Below, piece after piece: positions 1-5,633 of a DNA stretch of 6,715 nt; position 1 is the stretch's first letter; each line of letters starts with the position of its first letter. The notes below the pieces were generated by a model. The model ran no database searches and was not told the DNA's origin. It saw nothing but the letters and a program-made list of their open reading frames with translations. The DNA is from Bdellovibrionales bacterium RBG_16_40_8 (GTDB lineage Bacteria > Bdellovibrionota > Bdellovibrionia > Bdellovibrionales > UBA1609), in NCBI GenBank assembly GCA_001769925.1, contig MEPT01000014.1, positions 3,575 to 10,289 on the forward strand. The letters run 5' to 3'. The position numbers and the translations under genes are program-made.

Positions 1-681
1 AGTAGTATGTCGTCTAATAATGACGGCGTCATATCGAATTTCAAGAAAACGATGAAATCAAATGTTTATATTACTAGAGGTACTAAGGTTAATAAAGCCC
101 TAGAGAGATATGTTCATGTAACGGACTCACTTGAGCCATATTGGGCGTCCGTAAAAGATTTGAATAGAGCAACAATCACATGGCTGTATTCCTACCATAT
201 CTCCTCTAATTCGATGAGGATTTATCCTTGGGTTGATATGAGTGCTGTCGTGGGTCCCACCATAAAGTGGTCGTTAGTGTCATACTTTGAAGATTCTGAA
301 AAAGTCACTAAATTAAGAGATAAACCTTTTTGTACACGCCCTTACGATGATCTTGGTGGCACCGGTACAAATGTAAGTTGCTGTAAACTTTTAAATATCG
401 ACGAGAATCTAGATGGCCTCATTTTAACCTGTGCCGATATTAGCCTTAAGTCAGCGCTAGATAGATTTAGGAAGGCACGTTCTGATCTGGGAATATTTAG
501 CTCTCAAAATATCATAATGGATTCAGACGCCCTGCCCATCATTTATAAAAAGCAGGCAAGATTTGATTTGACTAGCGGTCTGGCTACATATTCGGATGAT
601 TTTGCTGTAAATATTCATAAAGCAAGGCAGATCTCGGATTTTAAGATTTTGAATTTAAAACTATTTCTTGAGGATAAGTAA
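1..681 (+). CDS. Cache-like sensor domain protein, probably 5'-partial
   Basis: The reading frame is open from the first base. The first ATG is at 7, with too little sequence before it to judge a ribosome binding site, so the true start probably lies upstream. Numbering from that ATG (224 aa), residues 56-150 resemble the ligand-binding part of an extracytoplasmic Cache domain: WLYSYH...MRIYPW (59-75), then RPYDDLGGTGTNVS (111-124), then a hydrophobic strand ending in the 'G-x-x-x-x-x-ADIS' pattern (137-146). Cache domains bind small metabolites outside the inner membrane. No transmembrane segment, kinase or methyl-accepting part follows, so it is a stand-alone sensor; a membrane anchor or signal peptide could be in the missing N-terminus. 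Four cysteines (109, 125, 126, 142) could form disulfides in the periplasm. It ends 1 nt before the histidine kinase ATG, so it is probably the kinase's accessory sensor (inference). The Cache call is by pattern only. Confidence 0.6.
   Translation, partial: SSMSSNNDGVISNFKKTMKSNVYITRGTKVNKALERYVHVTDSLEPYWASVKDLNRATITWLYSYHISSNSMRIYPWVDMSAVVGPTIKWSLVSYFEDSEKVTKLRDKPFCTRPYDDLGGTGTNVSCCKLLNIDENLDGLILTCADISLKSALDRFRKARSDLGIFSSQNIIMDSDALPIIYKKQARFDLTSGLATYSDDFAVNIHKARQISDFKILNLKLFLEDK
670..674 (+). promoter_or_regulatory. Shine-Dalgarno deciding the kinase start
   Basis: GAGGA lies 8 nt before the ATG at 683, inside the last codons of the preceding gene. It favours ATG 683 over the in-frame TTG at 668, which would overlap the upstream gene by 14 nt and put this motif inside the coding region. 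Confidence 0.6.
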
Positions 682-682
682 A

Positions 683-3241
683 ATGCGAGAAGCTTCTGAG
701 GCCTGTTGCGATGATACCAAGTCATTAGCATCAATTTTAACGGCACTGGTTGTAAAGACTTCTGTTACCATAGCTGTAATAATGGCATTAATATTTTTTG
801 CTGTTACTGTGCAAAACGAAATTTCACTCACCAAGCAGCAAGGAAGTATTGAACATAGCGCTGCTTTAGCGCAGATAAGATCTAAGGTTCAATTTATTCA
901 AACAACATCGTCTAATATTGCCAAATACATTGCAAATTCCTCGCGCTATGACTCTCTCACTAACTCGTTAGATAAGGGCGGTGTTGATGAGGTCAAAAAT
1001 TATATACAGCAAACCATTGATGTCTCTAATGGTAGCATATTAGGAATTTCAATTTCTGGCAGTGGATTAAATCCAATTATTAGTTTACGTACAGCAGCAA
1101 TTGCTGCCTCGGCTGAAAGGTTGTTGTTAGCGTCAGCTATGACGGCCGCGATGCAGCTTTCAGTTAACCCCGGTCAGGACACGGAAACCCTTTCCGTAAA
1201 TGATAGCAATATACAAGCTATAGCCATTTCTGTAAAAGAGCGATTATATTCGGCCTATAGATCAAGTAGGCTTTCGGCCGCAAAGAATGATAAGGCTCTT
1301 GAAATTCGAATTATTGTACTCTTTTCTAATGATTTATTTTCAGATTTTTTAATGAATGTCGGCGCCATATTGCGCAGCAAGGGTTTTGAGCCAATACTTT
1401 CGGTACGTGCTAACGGAATTGATATAGCACATGTCGGTACAGATAAAGCTCGAACTAATCGGTTGTTTGAGGTGGAAAATAAGAGTGTTTTTTTACAGGC
1501 GACTGGGGCGCGTACTGCCGTAGATTATGTATTTGAGTCTAAAATTACAAAGGACGGCAAGCTAGAATATTTAATCATAAGACTAATATTCGCGCTTGTT
1601 GTTGGTTTTAGTTTTGTTTTTTATAGCTGGTGGTTAATACGAAGACAAATACCACTGGTTATGCAGCCATTATATCAAATTACTGAAGATGTTATTTCGC
1701 TTGAAGACAGCAAGTTTGAAAAATCAATACCAATTGTGGGCCCTGTTGAGGTTTCTACCATTCGAAGAAGTTTAGAGCAAATGAGGAAAAAACTGATTGA
1801 AGTTTCTATATTTGAGACGAGATCAAAGTTGGCAGCGCAAGTCGCCCACGATATTCGCTCGCCGCTTTCGGCATTAGATATTGTAATGCGCACTGAGACA
1901 TCAATGCCAGAAGAGAAACGAATTTTAGCTAGGTCTGCGATTACAAGAATTACTGATATTGCCAATAATCTACTCGAGAAGAATAAGCCTAAGTCTGCCG
2001 ACGACGCAGAGAGTAGTCCTCGGTCTGTCACAGCAATTCGCTCCAATGAATTACTAGCAAGTGTGATCGATTCCTTGATGTCAGAAAAGAGGCTACAGTT
2101 CCGCACCAAATTGAACGTTGAAATTGAGTATCAGCCAGAAGTAGGTTCGTATGGACTCTTTGCGGATATTAGTTCAATAGAATTTAAACGCGTACTCTCG
2201 AATTTAATTAACAACTCGATCGAAGCCCTGCCTAACAATTCCGGCCAAGTTCAGCTTCAGCTAAATCGAGAAGGTGAAAATATTGTCATTTTAATTATTG
2301 ATAACGGCAAGGGTATTCCGGAGCATATTCTCCCAAAACTCGGGGCAGAGGGTGCAAGCTTCGGTAAAGGGGGCACTGAGTCTGGCTCAGGACTGGGTCT
2401 TTTCCATGCGAGACAAACCATTGAATCTTTTGGTGGCAAACTTGAAATTGAGAGTACTGAGGGTAAAGGGACAACAATTAAAATTATTTTACCAAAATCA
2501 CCTGTTCCATCGTGGTTCGTCGAAAAACTGGAATTCAAAGCGAAAAGTCGAATTGTGATCGCTGATGATGATTCATCTATTCATCAAATTTGGGATGGGC
2601 GATTTGATTCGGCGCAGGTGGAGAGACATGGGATTGAAGTGCTTCACTTTTCAACTCCTTCAGATTTACAAACCTGGTATCAAAAGCAAGTAGCAACACG
2701 TGATGTCCTGTTTCTTGTCGACTATGAGTTTTTAGGTCAAAAGCAAAACGGCCTCGATATTATTAAGACTCTTGGCATTGGCAAGCAGTCTATTTTAGTG
2801 ACCAGTCGATATGAGGAGCCTCAGATTCTCCAAACGGCGCAAAATATGGGCGTTCGGATGATTCCTAAAGGGATGGCAGGACTTGTGCCGATTTCTTTTA
2901 TAGCCCCGTCGGAAAGTATAGATGCCATTCTCATTGACGACGATGAATTGGTGCACATGACATGGTCTGGCGCCGCAAAGGACGCTGGGCAATCTCTAAA
3001 AGTGTTTTTCAAACCTGAAGATTTCTTTGTTGTTGCGAACCGCACACCTCTGAGTGCAAATATTTATATCGACGTAAATCTCGCTGACGGTGTGCGTGGC
3101 GAAGATGTCGCAAAGCGCGTATATGATCTTGGCTGTGAGAATATTTATTTGGCGACGGGTTATGATAAAGAGCAATTTAGTCATCTTACATTTCTAAAAG
3201 GCGTGATAGGCAAAGACCCGCCTTGGGTCAGCTCCCGATAA
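683..3241 (+). CDS. Hybrid sensor histidine kinase with two C-terminal receiver domains
   Basis: The protein is 852 aa from ATG 683. Visible order: membrane segment 1 (about 22-45); a periplasmic sensor region of about 250 residues that I cannot assign; membrane segment 2 (about 298-319); a HAMP-like linker (about 320-380); the dimerisation and phospho-acceptor helix with His389 in AHDIRSP; and a HATPase_c domain with N box N507/N511, G1 box DNGKG (540-544) and G2 box GSGLGL (568-573). Two receiver modules follow. Receiver 1 (about 622-735) has acidic pocket 628-630, acceptor Asp680, Thr707 and Lys729. Receiver 2 (about 747-848) has acidic pocket 752-754, acceptor Asp797, Thr825 and Lys844. 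Both keep the residues needed for phosphotransfer. The protein should autophosphorylate on His389 and pass phosphate to one or both receivers. No HPt or DNA-binding domain is present, so output must go through another protein or phosphate sink. It forms an operon with the Cache-like gene before it (1 nt) and the acetyltransferase after it (4 nt). Confidence 0.92.
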   Translation: MREASEACCDDTKSLASILTALVVKTSVTIAVIMALIFFAVTVQNEISLTKQQGSIEHSAALAQIRSKVQFIQTTSSNIAKYIANSSRYDSLTNSLDKGGVDEVKNYIQQTIDVSNGSILGISISGSGLNPIISLRTAAIAASAERLLLASAMTAAMQLSVNPGQDTETLSVNDSNIQAIAISVKERLYSAYRSSRLSAAKNDKALEIRIIVLFSNDLFSDFLMNVGAILRSKGFEPILSVRANGIDIAHVGTDKARTNRLFEVENKSVFLQATGARTAVDYVFESKITKDGKLEYLIIRLIFALVVGFSFVFYSWWLIRRQIPLVMQPLYQITEDVISLEDSKFEKSIPIVGPVEVSTIRRSLEQMRKKLIEVSIFETRSKLAAQVAHDIRSPLSALDIVMRTETSMPEEKRILARSAITRITDIANNLLEKNKPKSADDAESSPRSVTAIRSNELLASVIDSLMSEKRLQFRTKLNVEIEYQPEVGSYGLFADISSIEFKRVLSNLINNSIEALPNNSGQVQLQLNREGENIVILIIDNGKGIPEHILPKLGAEGASFGKGGTESGSGLGLFHARQTIESFGGKLEIESTEGKGTTIKIILPKSPVPSWFVEKLEFKAKSRIVIADDDSSIHQIWDGRFDSAQVERHGIEVLHFSTPSDLQTWYQKQVATRDVLFLVDYEFLGQKQNGLDIIKTLGIGKQSILVTSRYEEPQILQTAQNMGVRMIPKGMAGLVPISFIAPSESIDAILIDDDELVHMTWSGAAKDAGQSLKVFFKPEDFFVVANRTPLSANIYIDVNLADGVRGEDVAKRVYDLGCENIYLATGYDKEQFSHLTFLKGVIGKDPPWVSSR

Positions 3242-3245
3242 ATTT

Positions 3246-3701
3246 ATGATAAGTGATAAAATCATTCTTAAACGAGCAAGTACAGTCGACGAGCCACTCG
3301 TACAATCTTTATTTGAGAGATCACCTAGCTACTTTAAGAAAGTTGATGGATCTGATGTGCTTCATCATTTTGCAAAAAAAGAAATGCAAGATAAGCCAAA
3401 GAGTTGTTTGCCGACCTACGAAAAAGTATTTTTGTTGGCATTTCTCAAAGACAAATTATTCGGAGTGGTCGATCTTCACAAAGATCACCCTATAATTGGC
3501 ACTGCGTATATTGGGCTGCTGCTAGTTGATGATGAGTTTCAAGAGAAAGGGATTGGGAGATCTCTTTATTTCGCCACAGAAAAATATGCTATTAATAATC
3601 TGAATATAACACGATTTCTTTTAGGTGTTTCAGAGTTAAATGAAGTCACAGGTTTTTGGGAAAAAGTGGGATTCTCAAATAATGGCAAATCCTATATTTA
3701 G
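3246..3701 (+). CDS. GNAT family N-acetyltransferase
   Basis: The protein is 151 aa, a usual length for a single-domain GNAT enzyme, which transfers acetyl from acetyl-CoA to an amine. Motif A is clear: the YIGLLLV strand (88-94) followed by QEKGIG (99-104), the Q/R-x-x-G-x-G/A acetyl-CoA pyrophosphate loop, and helix RSLYFATEKYA. Motif B is seen as NEVTGFWEKVGF (132-143). The N-terminal SPSYFKKVDG stretch (26-35) recalls a common uncharacterised GNAT subfamily. The ATG lies 4 nt after the kinase stop and has no good Shine-Dalgarno, so translation is probably coupled to the kinase gene. The substrate cannot be read from sequence. Its place beside a RiPP cluster allows a tailoring or self-protection role, but its operon is the signalling one and a housekeeping role is equally possible. 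Confidence 0.88.
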   Translation: MISDKIILKRASTVDEPLVQSLFERSPSYFKKVDGSDVLHHFAKKEMQDKPKSCLPTYEKVFLLAFLKDKLFGVVDLHKDHPIIGTAYIGLLLVDDEFQEKGIGRSLYFATEKYAINNLNITRFLLGVSELNEVTGFWEKVGFSNNGKSYI

Positions 3702-3786
3702 AAAGGCGAACGGGTAGAATCAGTGGTCAGTGAGATGGAAAAACTGATTTTCTAAATTGGTTGATCTTTTTAATCTCCTTTTGCAT

Positions 3787-3856
3787 GGCTAAGGGGCCGT
3801 TCAAACCCATTGCCCGGCATTCTAAAAGATGGTCCGGAATCTCGGACCTCTTAGCC
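3787..3856. repeat. Nested inverted repeats in the intergenic region
   Basis: A 7-bp outer stem (GGCTAAG at 3787-3793 against CTTAGCC at 3850-3856) encloses a small palindrome TGCCCGGCA (3811-3819) and the strong hairpin or operator at 3831-3848. The 70-nt size and 7-bp closing stem look tRNA-like at first glance, but no T-loop or D-arm fits on either strand. It may be a set of protein-binding sites upstream of the promoter or a structured RNA. There is no T-tract after it on the + strand, so it is not an intrinsic terminator for the acetyltransferase operon. Confidence 0.45.
3831..3848. promoter_or_regulatory. 18-bp inverted repeat, candidate activator site
   Basis: GGTCCG-N6-CGGACC is a perfect 6-bp dyad. 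Its centre (about 3839.5) is roughly 92 bp upstream of the start site predicted for the sigma-54 promoter at 3905-3921. That spacing and the dyad size suit a bacterial enhancer-binding protein. The same sequence could also form an RNA hairpin if transcribed from further upstream. Confidence 0.4.
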
Positions 3857-3873
3857 GTTAATGTACTCCAAAA

Positions 3874-3886
3874 CTAATCCTATTAG
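3874..3886. repeat. Short palindrome CTAAT-CCT-ATTAG
   Basis: A perfect 5-bp dyad with a 3-nt spacer lies 19 bp before the candidate -24 element, a position fit for a regulator site. Its right part CCTATTAG (3879-3886) is the exact reverse complement of CTAATAGG (3954-3961), which includes the first three bases of the precursor Shine-Dalgarno. Confidence 0.3.
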
Positions 3887-3904
3887 ATTTGAGCATGAGT
3901 AAGC

Positions 3905-3921
3905 TTGGTCCCGGCCTTGCT
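3905..3921 (+). promoter_or_regulatory. Candidate sigma-54 (-24/-12) promoter of the peptide cluster
   Basis: TTGGTCC (3905-3911) and TTGCT (3917-3921) place GG at 3907-3908 and GC at 3919-3920, the invariant GG-N10-GC spacing of RpoN promoters. The -12 box is a perfect TTGCW; the -24 box matches TTGG but departs from the CACG part. Transcription would start near 3931-3933, giving a leader of about 38 nt before the precursor ATG at 3970. A TATAAG overlaps at 3921-3926 and could act as a sigma-70 -10 box, but no -35 box stands at 16-18 bp (AGTAAG at 17 bp). Confidence 0.5.
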
Positions 3922-3936
3922 ATAAGTAGCAACAGA

Positions 3937-3952
3937 CTTTCAATTCCGAAAG
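3937..3952 (+). other. Small hairpin in the precursor leader RNA
   Basis: CTTTC (3937-3941) pairs with GAAAG (3948-3952) around a 6-nt loop. It lies near the 5' end predicted for the sigma-54 transcript and ends 6 nt before the Shine-Dalgarno AGGAGG. It might stabilise the short abundant transcript; a 5-bp stem is weak evidence. Confidence 0.25.
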
Positions 3953-3958
3953 ACTAAT

Positions 3959-3964
3959 AGGAGG
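3959..3964 (+). promoter_or_regulatory. Strong Shine-Dalgarno of the precursor gene
   Basis: A full AGGAGG lies 5 nt before ATG 3970. It is the best ribosome binding site in the window and the main sign, beside the context, that the short downstream frame is translated at a high level. Confidence 0.8.
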
Positions 3965-3969
3965 ATAAC

Positions 3970-4134
3970 ATGACAAACACCATTTCAAACGAAGAGCTTA
4001 TCGCATTGTGCGCGGAGCTCGGAATCGAGTTTAATCAAGAGTCAGTTGAGCTTATGCTTGAGATTTCTAGTGAGTGCGGCGCGGGCGATACAATGGGAGA
4101 TGGCGGCAACGGTCTGGGTGGCCGTCGTTACTAA
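3970..4134 (+). CDS. RiPP precursor peptide (54 aa) for the radical SAM maturase
   Basis: This short gene encodes 54 aa. The N-terminal part (1-35, MTNTISNEEL...) is helical and strongly acidic, with eight Glu and no Lys or Arg, as expected of a leader recognised by a maturase. The C-terminal part starts at Cys36 and is glycine-rich (eight Gly among residues 37-51). It ends G50-G51-R52-R53-Y54, the only basic residues and the only aromatic residue outside the leader (Phe21 is the other aromatic). Cysteines are at 14 and 36. The call rests on size, the leader/core split, a perfect Shine-Dalgarno, its own promoter and terminator, and the radical SAM/SPASM maturase and ABC exporter right behind it. 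I do not recognise it as a named family. The leader cleavage site is unknown: 45-46 and 50-51 are Gly-Gly pairs, but the exporter shows no C39 peptidase. The modified residues are unknown; candidates are Tyr54, Arg52/53 and Cys36. Confidence 0.85.
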   Translation: MTNTISNEELIALCAELGIEFNQESVELMLEISSECGAGDTMGDGGNGLGGRRY

Positions 4135-4140
4135 TTCCTT

Positions 4141-4171
4141 AAAGGCTCCCCGGTTGACGGGGAGCTTTTTT
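4141..4171 (+). terminator. Intrinsic terminator / attenuator after the precursor gene
   Basis: GCTCCCC (4145-4151) pairs perfectly with GGGGAGC (4159-4165) around a 7-nt loop. It is followed by six T (4166-4171), and the stem can extend through the AAAG before it. It starts 6 nt after the precursor stop, and the maturase Shine-Dalgarno (GGAG 4175-4178) comes right after it. Partial read-through would give much precursor mRNA and less maturase and exporter mRNA, a common layout in RiPP operons. Confidence 0.88.
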
Positions 4172-4184
4172 ACCGGAGAATAAA

Positions 4185-5633
4185 ATGATACAAATCGTAG
4201 ATCAAAAAGGAAAGTTAAGACAGCCCGATGCCGAAGATATGCTTTCGCCTCTGTCGGATTCATTAAATCTTGATCATGTAAGGGCCTACCCAATTGAAAA
4301 ATATGATTCGGTGCTACTTATAGACACTTTTTCTGATTCAATAGCGGTTGTTGATAAGAGCACAATGAGTGAGATTTATAAGAAAAACGTAAATTTAAGT
4401 TCATCTGAGATTAAAATTCTCTCTGGTCTTTTTAGGAAAAACACAAAAAAACTTAATGATAAGTATCAGGCTTCAGTCAGTAAAGTTTGTGCTGACAGCC
4501 CAATTACCTATGTTATTTGTCCGACATACACCTGCAATAATAGATGCACCTATTGTTATCAACAGCATGCTGAAGATTTTAAGAGACGAACTATATGTGA
4601 TGAAAAGTTAAATAAGCTATTAACTTACATAGAGCAAGATTTGCGGGGGCGTCGAAAGGCTGATCCAAATAAGATGGCTGTGCTCGATCTATTTGGTGGC
4701 GAGGTGTTTCAGCCAAGAATGAGGCAAATCGTTGAGAGACTCTTCGAATTTGCACGTTTAAACAAAATGAGGATCTCAGCAACGACCAATGCTGTAGAAC
4801 TGAATGCATATTTTGATTTATTTGTGATTTATAAACCCTATATGGGTCGCATTTTCACCTCTTTAGATGGTGGCAAAGAATATCATGAATCACGCAGAAT
4901 TCATGTGCGAGGGCCAAGCTATCAAAAGATCATTAATAATGTAAATGCGCTACTACGACTTAAAATACCGGTTACAGTATCAATTAATCTTGACCATAAA
5001 AATTTAGATCAGCTGCCGCTTTTTTTAGAGGTCTCTAGCCAAAATAACTGGCTAAATAATAAGTTGGTGACCCTAGAAATCGGTCGGGTAGACGATAGGC
5101 GCTTTGAAACAAATTACGAGGGAATTATGCCAGAGGCTGAGCTCCTTCATCATTTGATCGAATATGATGCGCAACAGGGCTTGCCTTCAAATATAAAATT
5201 TGCGTTTATTAAGTCATGTCTTTACATGGCTGAAAGATTTGGTCTGTCATTTAATCAAAAAGAGTTGGGTCGAATCAAGGGGCATTTCTGCTGGGCAACA
5301 TCCCCAGCCGACAGCGTGGTCTATGTGGACCCTGACCTTGACACCTTTCGATGTACTTATACCGTCGGGAAAAAAGCTTTTATAACGGGGAATGTCGACA
5401 GCGGCGGCCCTGACAATAGCAAATGGTTTGCTCATAATATGTTTACTAATCCTGAATGTGGGGAGTGCTCGATAGGTGGTTACTGTTCAGGCGGATGCTA
5501 TTTATCTTTTCAAAAGAATAAAGCAAAGCAATGCTTTGAAGAACAAGCAAATGTAGATTATTTTGTTAAAGAGGTTGTAATGCCAAGAATTATACAACAG
5601 TTAACCGGAGTCGCAGATGATAAAACTGCTTAA
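4185..5633 (+). CDS. Radical SAM/SPASM peptide maturase
   Basis: This 482-aa cytoplasmic iron-sulfur enzyme is expected to modify the peptide encoded just upstream. Residues 1-105 form an N-terminal region (KYDSVLLIDTFSDSIAVVD, then a short helical part ending near LFRKN) that is probably leader-binding, as in other peptide maturases. The radical SAM core has C117-x3-C121-x2-C124 for the SAM-binding 4Fe-4S cluster, with GGE at 171-173 as the SAM amino-group motif. The SPASM domain has seven cysteines: 369, 390, then C425-x2-C428-x5-C434-x3-C438, and 450. This matches the canonical pattern, except that the first pair is 20 residues apart instead of the shorter usual gap. Two auxiliary clusters are therefore expected. 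SPASM maturases make C-C, C-S or C-O crosslinks, epimerise, or decarboxylate residues of RiPPs; which of these applies cannot be read here. The start is ATG 4185, with GGAG 6 nt upstream inside ACCGGAG. Its 3' end overlaps the ABC gene by 17 nt. Length and general layout recall HxsB-type maturases, but no His-Xaa-Ser peptide is present. Confidence 0.95.
   Translation: MIQIVDQKGKLRQPDAEDMLSPLSDSLNLDHVRAYPIEKYDSVLLIDTFSDSIAVVDKSTMSEIYKKNVNLSSSEIKILSGLFRKNTKKLNDKYQASVSKVCADSPITYVICPTYTCNNRCTYCYQQHAEDFKRRTICDEKLNKLLTYIEQDLRGRRKADPNKMAVLDLFGGEVFQPRMRQIVERLFEFARLNKMRISATTNAVELNAYFDLFVIYKPYMGRIFTSLDGGKEYHESRRIHVRGPSYQKIINNVNALLRLKIPVTVSINLDHKNLDQLPLFLEVSSQNNWLNNKLVTLEIGRVDDRRFETNYEGIMPEAELLHHLIEYDAQQGLPSNIKFAFIKSCLYMAERFGLSFNQKELGRIKGHFCWATSPADSVVYVDPDLDTFRCTYTVGKKAFITGNVDSGGPDNSKWFAHNMFTNPECGECSIGGYCSGGCYLSFQKNKAKQCFEEQANVDYFVKEVVMPRIIQQLTGVADDKTA

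Noticed and set aside
668..682. Alternative TTG start for the histidine kinase adding five residues.
   Set aside because: ATG 683 has GAGGA at 8 nt and directly follows the upstream stop; the TTG would overlap the upstream gene and has no ribosome binding site of its own in view.
1675..2109. Long open frame on the minus strand inside the kinase gene (144 codons).
   Set aside because: It is antisense to the strongly conserved phospho-acceptor and linker region of the kinase and has no recognisable domain; it is a shadow.
3718..3749. AATCAG / CTGATT inverted repeat after the acetyltransferase gene as a terminator.
   Set aside because: The stem is short and AT-rich, the loop is 20 nt, and no T-run follows directly; I see no convincing terminator for the first operon.
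3787..3856. tRNA-like layout with a 7-bp closing stem and 70-nt length.
   Set aside because: On neither strand do a TTCRANN T-loop with a 5-bp stem or a D-arm appear in the right places.
3785..3877. A 30-codon open frame beginning MAKGPFKP in the intergenic region.
   Set aside because: There is no Shine-Dalgarno before the ATG, and the frame lies across the inverted repeats, which explain the sequence better.
3921..3926. TATAAG as a sigma-70 -10 box for the precursor.
   Set aside because: No -35-like hexamer occurs at 16-18 bp upstream, while the overlapping GG-N10-GC fits sigma-54 better; kept only as an alternative.
3895..3957. A 20-codon open frame beginning MSKLGPG just before the precursor.
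   Set aside because: It has only a weak GAG upstream and would contain the candidate promoter itself.
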